Under the pieces are notes generated by a model. It worked only from the letters and a program-made list of their open reading frames with translations, was not told the DNA's origin and made no database searches. A stretch of DNA of 64,000 nt, from NCBI RefSeq assembly GCF_019134595.1, contig NZ_CP077770.1:164001-228000 (forward strand), given 5' to 3'. Shown piece by piece: positions 1-8,646 of the stretch. A program made the translations under genes and the position numbers. The DNA is from Pseudoalteromonas shioyasakiensis. Lineage in GTDB: Bacteria; Pseudomonadota; Gammaproteobacteria; Enterobacterales; Alteromonadaceae. Position 1 is the stretch's first letter. Each line of letters starts with the position of its first letter.

Positions 1-207
1 AGGTCAACCATTTATTCAGTTGACCCCTATGTACCTAGAGCAACTGAGGTCAACTTATGGGTTAATCAATACCTATCCTCCTCTCAAGAAGGAGAATTAT
101 GTTCCGAACACTTAAAAATTAAAGTGCCGTTAGAACCGCTACTATATATTGAGCTTAAAAAACTCAGTGAAAAGTCCCGATACTGGTTTATTATCTATGT
201 TTTTTAA
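1..207 (+). CDS. Partial C-terminus of an unrecognised island cargo protein
   Basis: Frame 1 is open from the first base to a TAA at 205-207, giving 68 residues with ordinary amino-acid composition. The gene starts upstream of the window. No family is recognised. It converges on the recombinase operon, with about 90 bases between the two stops. The open frame could be chance, since only 207 bases are visible. An inverted match, AGTTGACC at 18-25 and GGTCAACT at 48-55, lies within it. Confidence 0.4.
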   Translation, partial: RSTIYSVDPYVPRATEVNLWVNQYLSSSQEGELCSEHLKIKVPLEPLLYIELKKLSEKSRYWFIIYVF

Positions 208-296
208 CGTGATAATAAATCAGTTTCAGCACTTTTTATGGATGCATAGGTTTAGTTTCATTTACTACCCCTGCCTGTCAAACTGGCTAATTTATT

Positions 297-836
297 TTAA
301 TTTAACTTTTCGCCGCTAATCTTCGAAGGAATTGTCAGTGCCTCTTTAGTTTCTTTTGATAGCATATCGAAAGCTCTATTAACCTGTTTTTCTACATCGC
401 TTTTTTCTTGTTGTATGAGCTGTTGTTTAAGTTTTGATATTTCCTTTTTTAGTGCTGCATTGGTGTAGCTTTTCTTTTCGCTTTTGTCTAATTTCCCCTT
501 TTCGATGCTTTTGTTTTTGGCTTTTTCTAGGTCTTCATTAATATCTTTTAAGTGTTTAACAAAATCCTCTGAGTATGAGGAGGATTGTCCTAGTGTGGTA
601 TCATCAATACTTAGCTTATCAGCTATACACTTTATCGCTATTTTGTAAGTGTCTAACTTATTTTTATAATCTTTTTTTAAGAAATGCTTACTTATATACT
701 GTAATCGTGATTCTTTCTCTTCTTCAGTTGCCATAAATGCTTTAAAAGTTATGTGATTTTCATCTTTTACCCAATCTGGTAATTTCTGCTTTTCTTTTAA
801 TAAATTTTCTTTGGCTTTTTTTCGGAAATGCTCCAT
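297..836 (-). CDS. Small helical protein, last gene of the recombinase operon (GmtX/TnpC-like position)
   Basis: 179 aa, lysine and glutamate rich, with a predicted coiled coil in the last third (around residues 125-160, a KLKQQLIQQE-type heptad stretch). No catalytic motif is visible. It starts one base after the stop of the 904-aa recombinase, so it is almost certainly co-translated with it. In Tn554 the last gene of the module (TnpC) is also a small helical accessory that aids orientation and efficiency. In GMT islands a small third protein accompanies two recombinase-like proteins. An accessory or architectural role in recombination is inferred from position alone. Confidence 0.6.
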   Translation of the reverse strand: MEHFRKKAKENLLKEKQKLPDWVKDENHITFKAFMATEEEKESRLQYISKHFLKKDYKNKLDTYKIAIKCIADKLSIDDTTLGQSSSYSEDFVKHLKDINEDLEKAKNKSIEKGKLDKSEKKSYTNAALKKEISKLKQQLIQQEKSDVEKQVNRAFDMLSKETKEALTIPSKISGEKLN

Positions 837-837
837 G

Positions 838-3552
838 TTACCCCCGTGAATTTTCCAGTGCTTGTTGCATCACAGGTATGACCTCGTGATTCTCATCAAT
901 TTCTTTTATTCGCTTGAGTGCTGTAGTAACAAATGAAATTGACTCTTTAAGAAATGCTTTAGGTATTTTTTTGATCTCCTTTACCTTCAACAAATCAATG
1001 TGTTGGTATGAAATTAACACGATATAATCAATATGAGATTCATGAGTTATATTATTAATACAGTCGAGACAAAGACCTGGTTTTGCGTTTTCTGGCCTCG
1101 CTTGCAGGCCATCAAAACACTTTGATAAAACCATCGTGCCTTTTCGCAATATGCAAAACCCCCAGGCGTTGGCTTTGATGGATAAAAGAGATTCTTTAGC
1201 TAATTTGTCAATCAATGAGTCAAGTCCTTCTAGTGTCTTCACAGCGGTGTTCTTAATTACTTTATGCAGATACTTATGAAACTTACCAGAGAACCCAGCT
1301 CCTGATTTTCGTAGCCAATTTTTTGCTATAGAACTCATAACATTTATCTTAATTGCGTCATGCCTTCTTCGATTATCTTTATCTCGAATGTAAGCTAGCC
1401 ACATGCTTTTTGATATATGTTTGAATTGGCTTCTAATCATCCATCCTGCGTCTCCGTCAAAACGCCTGTAAACGGCCTCCGCCCACATATGCCGAAAACC
1501 ATGGGTAGCAGGGTATAAGCACCCTTCAATTATCTCGTTACTAATTTGAGTTATAGTAGATTTATTTCTGCATTGGGAATCGTTCATATCGCGAATTTTA
1601 TCTTTCGTTGAGTTAGAAAGAGTTTTCGTCAATAAATTTATTATTTTGTGTGAAAGAGTGCTTAGCCCAGATATCAAATAGTCGCGATATGCAAGTAGCC
1701 ATGATTTTTTGTACATTTCTCCTTCTATTGAGATCCTGAACATCACTCTCTCTAGTTCAAGCTCGGCTCGCCGCTTTGCCTCGACTAAGTTGGGATCATT
1801 AGAAATGTTTGCCCACAATTGTTGATTTTCCGCAGTTGATAGAATACGTAACCTATGTTTTTGTTCATCATTTAGATTGCCCATTTTTTGTTTCTGGATT
1901 AACTGCTTATATTCTTCCAGTTCGTCGAGTGCGATGAAATGAGGGTTGTTCGTAACATAATTAAGCCAATTAATTTGAGTTGCAGATAACATAGCCGAAT
2001 GAGAAATAGATTTACCGTTGGGTGAACTAGTGCGTTGATCGGCACTGTAAATCGCAGGTTTTAGGTCTCTATTGTCGTTCAATGATGCAAGTTTATTAAT
2101 TAACATGTAGGCTTGATGTGTTATTTCTCGATCAATTAGCTCATCACCATGTTGTTTGTAAACATACCAGTTCACAATCACTCTATATGGGACAGTATAT
2201 TGATCCAACGGATCTTCATTAATGACTTTTCCGATTGATGAAAGCGGAAATCCGAACTCACTGCCACGCCAGCCACAAATAGCAATTAACTGTGTTGTAC
2301 CAGCCGCCTTTATCTTACGAATAAAGCGCTCGGCTGAAGATTTTGAACCTGAGGCTTTTTCTATGCATAGAGATTTATAAAGCTTAGCTGTTGGCATTGA
2401 TGGCACAATGGTTGAAAGCTTTACTCGTTCGACCACTTTACAAAAAGCTTCATACGAAGCATCAAATCGTGATTCTTCAAGTAGTTTTCGAACACTCTCC
2501 TCATCACGCTCTACGAGATGGTCGTATATTATTTTTTTAAGACGATCTAATTCTTCCTGATATTTTGCAAGATGGTCTTCTCGATGACTCTTAGGTTCAA
2601 CACCGAGCGACTTAGCGATAAAATTTATGCTTGAAGTTGTGGAACAGTTATTTATTTCAAACTGATTCAAAATCGTCAGTTTATAATCTTCGATTATTGA
2701 TTCTTTGAGTTGGTCAACCTTGGCTTTTGCATACTTTTTATAGGGGCGTTGAGTTACATCTTCGTTACTTAATATGCCAAGAAAAAGCTGGCGACTATTT
2801 TTATGTAACTCAAGGCCAACAGAATGTAAATGTTGCTCGATTCTTGAGTAAACATCACTTAACGCATGTGCGACTTCAAAATATTTTGAGAATATATCAT
2901 GACAATACTCTACATAATATCTGCCGTAATCAAGCGTTAAGTTATTGAATGAGCCTCCTAATTTCCATTCTTTGTAGCTCACTTCCTCGCTAGAAATTAG
3001 TTCAAATGCATACTCTAACTGTTTCTCAATAATTTTATTTGAGATGTTTCTATAAAAAATTAAAGGGAAGTCATTTGCAGCAAGTAAAGAGTTAACTTCA
3101 ACTAGCTTATTTAATGCAACTTTGGTCGTGCTGTAAGATTTAGGCGACAATCGTTCAATAAAACCATTCTCTACCACTATATTCATCAAATAGTATTCAA
3201 AAAAATACTTGAGATCACTTATGTCAAATTTAACGACGCCATTTTCTGCCATATAATTTATTAACAGTAAGATCAGATCACCATTAGCTTTTGTCGTGGT
3301 TAGTGAAGATTTTTTATCATCCAAGTCTAAAAATAGTATTTTTGCTAACTTTTCTTTTGGGAGATTATGTTTTGTAAAATAATCTGAGTCAGCGCGTTTG
3401 GTCGAAGGTAAAACTTCAAAGCTTAGCGTGTAAGTTTCATTTTTTTCTGAAAATATCCACTTTGACGCGTTGAGTTCATTTCTATGGCTCAAATTAATAT
3501 ATGAGTCCAACCTTTCCTTAAGGTAATTCTCTCTGTTATAAAAAATATTCAT
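838..3552 (-). CDS. Large tyrosine recombinase/integrase with C-terminal Cys cluster
   Basis: 904 aa, more than twice the usual phage-integrase size. The catalytic set is visible in order: R429 in GWRGSE (box I), H684-x-x-R687 in HGFRH (box II), H712, and Y721 nine residues after it, the spacing seen in XerD. About 400 residues precede the catalytic domain and probably bind DNA. The last 110 residues carry a Cys cluster (SKC, CLDC and a nearby His) that could bind zinc. Its ATG overlaps the stop of the upstream 682-aa gene by 4 bases (3549-3552). It is probably an active recombinase acting with the 414-aa protein. The large size matches the GMT integrase idea, which is not proven here. Confidence 0.75.
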   Translation of the reverse strand: MNIFYNRENYLKERLDSYINLSHRNELNASKWIFSEKNETYTLSFEVLPSTKRADSDYFTKHNLPKEKLAKILFLDLDDKKSSLTTTKANGDLILLLINYMAENGVVKFDISDLKYFFEYYLMNIVVENGFIERLSPKSYSTTKVALNKLVEVNSLLAANDFPLIFYRNISNKIIEKQLEYAFELISSEEVSYKEWKLGGSFNNLTLDYGRYYVEYCHDIFSKYFEVAHALSDVYSRIEQHLHSVGLELHKNSRQLFLGILSNEDVTQRPYKKYAKAKVDQLKESIIEDYKLTILNQFEINNCSTTSSINFIAKSLGVEPKSHREDHLAKYQEELDRLKKIIYDHLVERDEESVRKLLEESRFDASYEAFCKVVERVKLSTIVPSMPTAKLYKSLCIEKASGSKSSAERFIRKIKAAGTTQLIAICGWRGSEFGFPLSSIGKVINEDPLDQYTVPYRVIVNWYVYKQHGDELIDREITHQAYMLINKLASLNDNRDLKPAIYSADQRTSSPNGKSISHSAMLSATQINWLNYVTNNPHFIALDELEEYKQLIQKQKMGNLNDEQKHRLRILSTAENQQLWANISNDPNLVEAKRRAELELERVMFRISIEGEMYKKSWLLAYRDYLISGLSTLSHKIINLLTKTLSNSTKDKIRDMNDSQCRNKSTITQISNEIIEGCLYPATHGFRHMWAEAVYRRFDGDAGWMIRSQFKHISKSMWLAYIRDKDNRRRHDAIKINVMSSIAKNWLRKSGAGFSGKFHKYLHKVIKNTAVKTLEGLDSLIDKLAKESLLSIKANAWGFCILRKGTMVLSKCFDGLQARPENAKPGLCLDCINNITHESHIDYIVLISYQHIDLLKVKEIKKIPKAFLKESISFVTTALKRIKEIDENHEVIPVMQQALENSRG

Positions 3553-5597
3553 ATTGAAATATTCCCTGCGCTCTCATTTAAAAACAACTTTGGCAATACA
3601 TCTTTAATTTCATTAAACAGTTTATTTGCCGACTTAAGTGTTTTTGGTGAAAACTGACTTAAACAATGAAACATCCACTCGACATTTATAATTAGAGTGT
3701 TTTCTACAAACTCAGGGTTATTGTTAGATAAACGTACATAATTTAATTCTGCTTGTTCAATATAGTGAAGCATTGACACGGCATTATCAGTAGACTCAAT
3801 AACTACAAAATCTTCACTGGATTCGGTACTTTCGACATGCATATTCAAATTGTTGACTCGTGCTTTTTGTGAAGATGTTGCTTGTGAAACCCTGGTTTTT
3901 AATACTTTTTCATATACTTCATTGTCGATAAATTGTCTGCATGGTGATAGTGCATGATTTTCAATGTCATCTAAAACAAGTCGAGTTATCCGACCAACTT
4001 GGTTAACCCAATCTTTATTCTGATCAGTCATATAAGATAGCTTTTCTGTGAGTGATGTATGTGAATTATCATTTACTAGATCACCCTCTCTATATCGGTC
4101 TGAGCGAGAGTATACTGATGTATTTTTGATGTGTGTTCCGCTGAAAAGTTTTTCAGGGAGGGTATTGGAACAATTCAACAAATACTGTTCATAATCAGTA
4201 TTTTTTTTACTTTTAGACTTCCATTCTTCAAACGTTATTCCCTTTGATCGGATCAGGGTATTTAGCACGTCTAAAAAAAGAGAATCTCCGACATTTTTAA
4301 CGGCGACTTCTTTTTTGAACCAATCTGCATTCCAAAGCTTTATAAGAAAGTAACCAACAGAAAACGGATGCGACTTACGAGACTTTTGGTATGGGTTACT
4401 AAAAGAGAACGCTGCGGTTACTTTGTCAGTAAACAGTCTTTTTTGATTATCAGGGAGCAAATCTAAATATGATTCTATTGCCTGGACTACCAAATCTCCG
4501 CCAAGTAAAAGTGGCGACTCGTATTTTATCTTTGCTCGACCTTTAAAATATTTGACTTGAAAAAACCGAGTTAGACCAGCGTTACTCTTGTTAAAAATTA
4601 AATCTTTTTTTTTCATTTTCGCTGCATCGGTGGGCTGTATAGCTAATCCACATAAAAGCCAATAGCACAGTGTCTGTTCCACAATTGAGGGGGCTTCACC
4701 GCATAAGACACTTGGTCTACGGTATGGATAGTCAGTATTTTTTCCTTTTAGTGCATTGGTAAGTTCGCAAGCTCCATTTTTGTTAACGGCATCGTGAATT
4801 TCATTTTCAAATAATGGTTTTATACACTCTGTCCAAACTACCTGATGGACAGGCTGCATAGCACTTTGATGTGTCTCTTTAAGTAGTTCAGAGATTAGGT
4901 GTTGCTGCTCCCTTGATGACGTAGCTTTTGCAGAGCTTCTTTCATAATAGAGCCGATGTTTATCGTTACCATTGAGTTCTTTCCTTGCTTTACAGAGAGT
5001 TAGAAGACTCTGAGCAATTACGATATGAAAAGAACTGTGCAGCGCTTTGGGACTTGCTAATTTATAGTATGTTTTCCCTAATTTTTTCTGTAGCCATTGG
5101 TGACTCGTAAACCACAGTCCTAGATGTTTAGAGTCATTGGGTAGATCTCTAGCTAGCTTGGTATTGTCTAAAACCCTCTTTATTTGCAATCTATCTTTTG
5201 CGTTCAGGTAGGCATTGGCCCGTACCTTCGTCAAAGTTGTTTGTATTACTCTAGCGATTGAACTCTGAGGTTTCTTTTTGTTTTGCTCAATTTCAAATTT
5301 GTCGAAATTATTTAGTATTTCCAGAGATTGTGAAGAGGTATGTAATTGCGCCCAATCTAGAAATTTAACAATACTATTCAGGTATTTACTTTGGTTTTCA
5401 GACTTTAATTTCTTAAACCAAACTGTTTTTGTCATTTGAAGAAAAGCGTTAAAGTAAACCGTCAAGCTTTGAGGGAGAAATTTAGACGAGTAAACCTTAT
5501 CATTATTATGAATGATGTAGTCTGGAGTCTCGGATACGCCTTCTTTATCTACTTTTTTATCATCGAAGGCGTAAGTTTTGTGTTTTACTATTCTCAT
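3549..5597 (-). CDS. Recombinase-like protein, apparently lacking the catalytic tetrad
   Basis: 682 aa, the middle gene of the recombinase operon. A box-I-like segment is present (LCGLAIQPTDAAKM), but the expected Arg position is Gln (Q321). I cannot find a convincing HxxR or nucleophilic Tyr in the C-terminal half; the closest stretch is SHTSLTEKLSYMT near residue 520. It may be a structural partner that binds the ends while the 414-aa and 904-aa proteins cut. Start and stop both overlap neighbours by 4 bases, indicating translational coupling in a fixed order. The size parallels TnpB of Tn554 (about 630 aa), but TnpB is catalytic. The assignment rests on operon context and weak motif similarity. 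Confidence 0.6.
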   Translation of the reverse strand: MRIVKHKTYAFDDKKVDKEGVSETPDYIIHNNDKVYSSKFLPQSLTVYFNAFLQMTKTVWFKKLKSENQSKYLNSIVKFLDWAQLHTSSQSLEILNNFDKFEIEQNKKKPQSSIARVIQTTLTKVRANAYLNAKDRLQIKRVLDNTKLARDLPNDSKHLGLWFTSHQWLQKKLGKTYYKLASPKALHSSFHIVIAQSLLTLCKARKELNGNDKHRLYYERSSAKATSSREQQHLISELLKETHQSAMQPVHQVVWTECIKPLFENEIHDAVNKNGACELTNALKGKNTDYPYRRPSVLCGEAPSIVEQTLCYWLLCGLAIQPTDAAKMKKKDLIFNKSNAGLTRFFQVKYFKGRAKIKYESPLLLGGDLVVQAIESYLDLLPDNQKRLFTDKVTAAFSFSNPYQKSRKSHPFSVGYFLIKLWNADWFKKEVAVKNVGDSLFLDVLNTLIRSKGITFEEWKSKSKKNTDYEQYLLNCSNTLPEKLFSGTHIKNTSVYSRSDRYREGDLVNDNSHTSLTEKLSYMTDQNKDWVNQVGRITRLVLDDIENHALSPCRQFIDNEVYEKVLKTRVSQATSSQKARVNNLNMHVESTESSEDFVVIESTDNAVSMLHYIEQAELNYVRLSNNNPEFVENTLIINVEWMFHCLSQFSPKTLKSANKLFNEIKDVLPKLFLNESAGNISI

Positions 5598-6838
5598 TTT
5601 AAAGCCTCGATTACTTTCATCTTTACGAGCAATCTTATGTATATTTTTGTGGCTTTGGGGACTACCTCATTTTTTTCTTCATAAGTGTGACCTAACCTTT
5701 GGGCTACGACAATCAATGCTGCGCTTTCGGAACGTGTCTCTTGCCCTGAAGAATCAAGGAGTTCATCATAGAAAAGCTCAGTTGCGAACGAGTGGCGCAG
5801 ATCATGATATCTTAGATTTTCATCTATGCTTGGAATTCTGTCTCTGTACTTGGAAAATACCGAGGAAGCCAAGCCAGCTGAGATCTCCGTTCCAAAATTT
5901 CGGTTGCTATAGTTAAGGAAAAAACCATCATAATCCTGACCTGTTTTCTTCACTACGGATGTACGTTCAGTTAAATAATATTTTTTCATTTCCTCTAAAA
6001 GTTCACGTTTGAAATAAATGTACCGAGGTTTGGCGCATTTACAGTATTTACCTGATAGCCAATACTTAAATTCTTGCACATGTGAGAATTCAGGAGAATC
6101 AAGCTTATCAAATAGATCGGTTATGGAATCCTCTCCTTTCTTCTTTGTGATTAAGCGAAGTCCTTGATTCTCTGAAGCCCTTAAGCCGACTTCTGCTCCC
6201 ATCTTTAAAATCAATCGATCTCTTAAGTTGTCGCATTCATTTATGAGTTCGAATCTGTCTGATTTTGAGATGTATTTAATTGTCGCTTTTTTTTCATCGT
6301 TATCTCTTGCAGTTTGCAGAGCGTCATCAGTTACATATAGCTCAACTGGGCTTCGCATTCCTAGATATGCTAAAAAATTAAAAAAAGCTGAGAGTCCAGT
6401 TTTATGTAGTTCTATAGCCTCTGGTGATAAGTGTTGAGGTAAGTAAGTATTAAGGTAGTCAATTAACATCGATTCGGTAATTGTGTTTATTTGATGAACA
6501 TTCACGCCTAAGGTTGAGTGATTCGAGTTAACGTACTTCAATAATTTGAACAGGTTATCTATGTAAATCCCTGCGGTGCTAGTAGCTACAGGAGTTTTGC
6601 GTAGCTCAATTATGGTCTTATTTTCTTCTTCTAATTCGCGCCGTTTATGAACGAGTAAGTTTTTACTGAGGTAATAAGAAAACAACAATGGCAGCAGAAT
6701 GATGCGATCTTCATCGTCTAGAAAGACTTTTAGCCCCTCGACTGTCGAATTTGCATATTGATAGTTATCTAATATTACGCCCTTCATGTTCTTACTTACC
6801 TTTGAAATATTAAATGTGGTATATTTTCTTGCACTCAC
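5594..6838 (-). CDS. Tyrosine recombinase (XerC/D-like), first gene of island recombinase operon
   Basis: 414 aa, a normal phage-integrase length, with a SAM-like core-binding half (residues about 90-160) and a catalytic domain. The visible tetrad is R220 (GLRASE), H345-x-x-R348 (HDLRHS), H384 (RLGH) and Y400 (KIYIRL). It is expected to cleave and rejoin island ends through a 3'-phosphotyrosine intermediate. It is the first gene of the operon and nearest the island terminus, reading inward. Its stop overlaps the next start by 4 bases. Base composition is AT-rich relative to the chromosome to its right. Recombinase identity is firm; the subfamily is not. Confidence 0.85.
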   Translation of the reverse strand: MSARKYTTFNISKVSKNMKGVILDNYQYANSTVEGLKVFLDDEDRIILLPLLFSYYLSKNLLVHKRRELEEENKTIIELRKTPVATSTAGIYIDNLFKLLKYVNSNHSTLGVNVHQINTITESMLIDYLNTYLPQHLSPEAIELHKTGLSAFFNFLAYLGMRSPVELYVTDDALQTARDNDEKKATIKYISKSDRFELINECDNLRDRLILKMGAEVGLRASENQGLRLITKKKGEDSITDLFDKLDSPEFSHVQEFKYWLSGKYCKCAKPRYIYFKRELLEEMKKYYLTERTSVVKKTGQDYDGFFLNYSNRNFGTEISAGLASSVFSKYRDRIPSIDENLRYHDLRHSFATELFYDELLDSSGQETRSESAALIVVAQRLGHTYEEKNEVVPKATKIYIRLLVKMKVIEALK

Positions 6839-6869
6839 TTTTTAGGTGTCATTAGATAATAGACCATAA

Positions 6870-7355
6870 GATCACTACGGTTGGAAGTGGTGGAAAAAAC
6901 AAACCCCAGATACAGAACAAGTTATTTTAGAGTTAGTTGATATTTTCCATTTTGGTTTATCTTTACGTATTGATGGTGAAACCAGCTATGAGCAGTTAGC
7001 TGCGCAACTTGAAGCTGAGTTAAGTGCACCAGTTCAAGCCGATGATTTTAAACAAACACTCGAATTATTAGCCGCATCAGCTGTTGCTGAAAAGAGTTTT
7101 AATGCCGCTGCATTTGCAGGTTGTATGGCGCAAATCGGTATGGATATCGATGATTTATACCGTGGCTACGTTGGTAAAAATACCTTGAACTTCTTCCGCC
7201 AAGATCATGGCTACAAAGATGGTAGTTATATCAAAGTGTGGAATGGCCAAGAAGATAACGAGCACTTAGTTGAAGTGGTAAAAAGCCTCGATACAGAGCA
7301 TGCAGATTTTGCAAAACTTGTATACCAAGGCTTAGAGCAGCGTTACCCGAAGTAA
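6870..7355 (+). pseudogene. dUTP diphosphatase (dimeric, dUTPase_2 type), 5' end lost to island insertion
   Basis: Frame open from GAT at 6870 to TAA at 7355, 161 residues, preceded in frame by TAA at 6867-6869. It begins inside the hallmark motif DHYGWKWWKKQ and continues with ELVDIFHFGLS, whose Glu and Asp bind magnesium in the MazG-like dimeric dUTPases. The intact enzyme hydrolyses dUTP to dUMP and pyrophosphate. About 40 N-terminal residues are missing. The first in-frame ATG is at 7125, past the catalytic helices, so a restart there would be inactive. The gene is cut at its most conserved codons, which suggests that the element targets this sequence. Confidence 0.85.
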
Positions 7356-8012
7356 TTATTTAACGGGGATAAACTCGCGAAAATCGATGGTCGATAAAAA
7401 GCCATCAAATTGCTTATGCGGTTGCTTACTATCAGGGTTGGCAACCGCAAGTATATGGCCAATACCAAACTCTTTTGCTGCATCAAGCACGGCAGGGCTG
7501 TCATCCACAAATAAAGTCCGTTCCTTATCGAACTGCCATTCTTGATGTACTTGTTGCCATAATGGTTGATGCTCTTTACTCACGCCATATTGGTGAGTTG
7601 AGATCACCCCATCTAAATAATTATCGATAGCAGTATGTTCAAACTTTAACATGGCACAATCTGGGTGCGCGTTAGTAAGCATGATCAATTGCTTGCCTGC
7701 TTTTCTAAGCTCAGTTAAGAAAGGCGGAACATCTTCACGAATTCTGATTAAATGTTGAATGTCGCGTTTTAACGTCATAATGGGCAAATCAAGTTGTTGT
7801 TGCCAATAATCTAAGCAGTACCAATTAATTTGTCCGTGAACTTGTTGATAACGATGCAAAATGTCAGCTTTTGCTTCGTCTAAGCTGATTTTATGTTTAC
7901 GCGCATATTGCTCGGGAATAACGGTTAGCCAAAAGTAATTATCGTAATGCAAATCGAGTAGGGTGCCATCCATATCTAACAACACAGTATCGATTTTTGA
8001 CCAATTTAACAT
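7356..8012 (-). CDS. yrfG: GMP/IMP nucleotidase, HAD superfamily
   Basis: 218 aa from ATG at 8012; a TTG 6 bases further upstream is a weaker start. HAD motif I is DMDGTLLD (nucleophile Asp), motif II is the MLTNAH region, and motif IV is FVDDSPAVL near the C-terminus. The aligned start VDTVLLDMDGTLLDL and NYFW match E. coli YrfG. The enzyme removes phosphate from purine nucleoside monophosphates in the cytoplasm. It is divergent from nudE, the neighbour it also has in enterobacteria (yrfG-nudE). It converges directly on the broken dUTPase, with stops touching at 7355/7356. Confidence 0.88.
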   Translation of the reverse strand: MLNWSKIDTVLLDMDGTLLDLHYDNYFWLTVIPEQYARKHKISLDEAKADILHRYQQVHGQINWYCLDYWQQQLDLPIMTLKRDIQHLIRIREDVPPFLTELRKAGKQLIMLTNAHPDCAMLKFEHTAIDNYLDGVISTHQYGVSKEHQPLWQQVHQEWQFDKERTLFVDDSPAVLDAAKEFGIGHILAVANPDSKQPHKQFDGFLSTIDFREFIPVK

Positions 8013-8067
8013 AGGCAATTCACTTTAAAAGATTTATGATGAGCATAACCGCCATGATAGCAAATTA

Positions 8068-8646
8068 ATGCCAATGACACAGAAAAAGCATCCTACACCA
8101 CCGCAAATTTTGTCTAATGAAGTTGTCGCTAAAAGTCGACTATTTACTGTTGAATCTCTCGAATTAAAGTTCTCAAATGATGAGCAAAGGCAATACGAAA
8201 GAATTCGAGGCGGTGGCAGAGGGGCAGTTATGATTGTGCCAGTAACGGCCGATAACGAACTGTTATTAGTGCGAGAATATTGTGCAGGCACCAATGATTA
8301 TCAGTTGGGCTTTCCAAAGGGCCTGATTGACCCAGGCGAAACACCACAGCAAGCTGCAGACCGTGAGCTTAAAGAAGAAGTTGGTTTTGGTGCTAAGCAT
8401 TTCGCTGAACTTAAAAAAGTCAGCATGGCGCCGAGTTACTTTAATGCCACTATGCATATTTTATATGCTGAAGATCTCTACCCTGAAACCTTACCTGGTG
8501 ATGAGCCTGAACCGCTTGTCGTTGTAAAATGGCCAATAAGTGATTGGCAATCATTATTGCAACAAGAAGACTTTACTGAAGCACGAAGTGTCGCAGCTTT
8601 GCTATTATTAACAAAGTACTTAGAGTCGGGAGCGGGCAATGAATGA
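8068..8646 (+). CDS. nudE: ADP compounds hydrolase NudE (Nudix)
   Basis: 192 aa. The Nudix box GLIDPGETPQQAADRELKEE with following VGF fits the GX5EX7REUXEEXGU pattern. NudE hydrolyses ADP-ribose, Ap3A and NADH-type ADP conjugates. The order with the downstream cysQ and divergent yrfG is the usual one in gammaproteobacteria. The ATG at 8068 is used; a second ATG two codons on (8074) is also possible. The 3' end overlaps cysQ by 8 bases, so the two are co-translated. Confidence 0.9.
   Translation: MPMTQKKHPTPPQILSNEVVAKSRLFTVESLELKFSNDEQRQYERIRGGGRGAVMIVPVTADNELLLVREYCAGTNDYQLGFPKGLIDPGETPQQAADRELKEEVGFGAKHFAELKKVSMAPSYFNATMHILYAEDLYPETLPGDEPEPLVVVKWPISDWQSLLQQEDFTEARSVAALLLLTKYLESGAGNE

Larger units (their letters stand above)
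1..6869. mobile_element. Right end of a genomic island with a four-gene recombinase module
   Basis: AT-rich segment that holds a cargo-gene tail, a four-gene recombinase operon on the minus strand, and a junction with the 3' part of a dUTPase gene at about 6870. The left end of the island is outside the window. The recombinase operon sits at the terminus and its first gene starts about 30 bases from the junction, as usual for site-specific elements. Three large tyrosine-recombinase-like proteins plus a small helical protein recall Tn554 (TnpA, TnpB, TnpC) and the gamma-mobile-trio (GMT) islands. Family membership is inferred from layout and motifs only. The exact boundary base cannot be fixed without the other junction. 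Confidence 0.75.

Noticed and set aside
5436..5916. Plus-strand frames across the recombinase junction
   Set aside because: They lie opposite the coupled recombinase genes, whose motifs are clear.
7125..7355. Independent 76-aa gene
   Set aside because: It is the tail of the interrupted dUTPase frame, which is open back to 6870.
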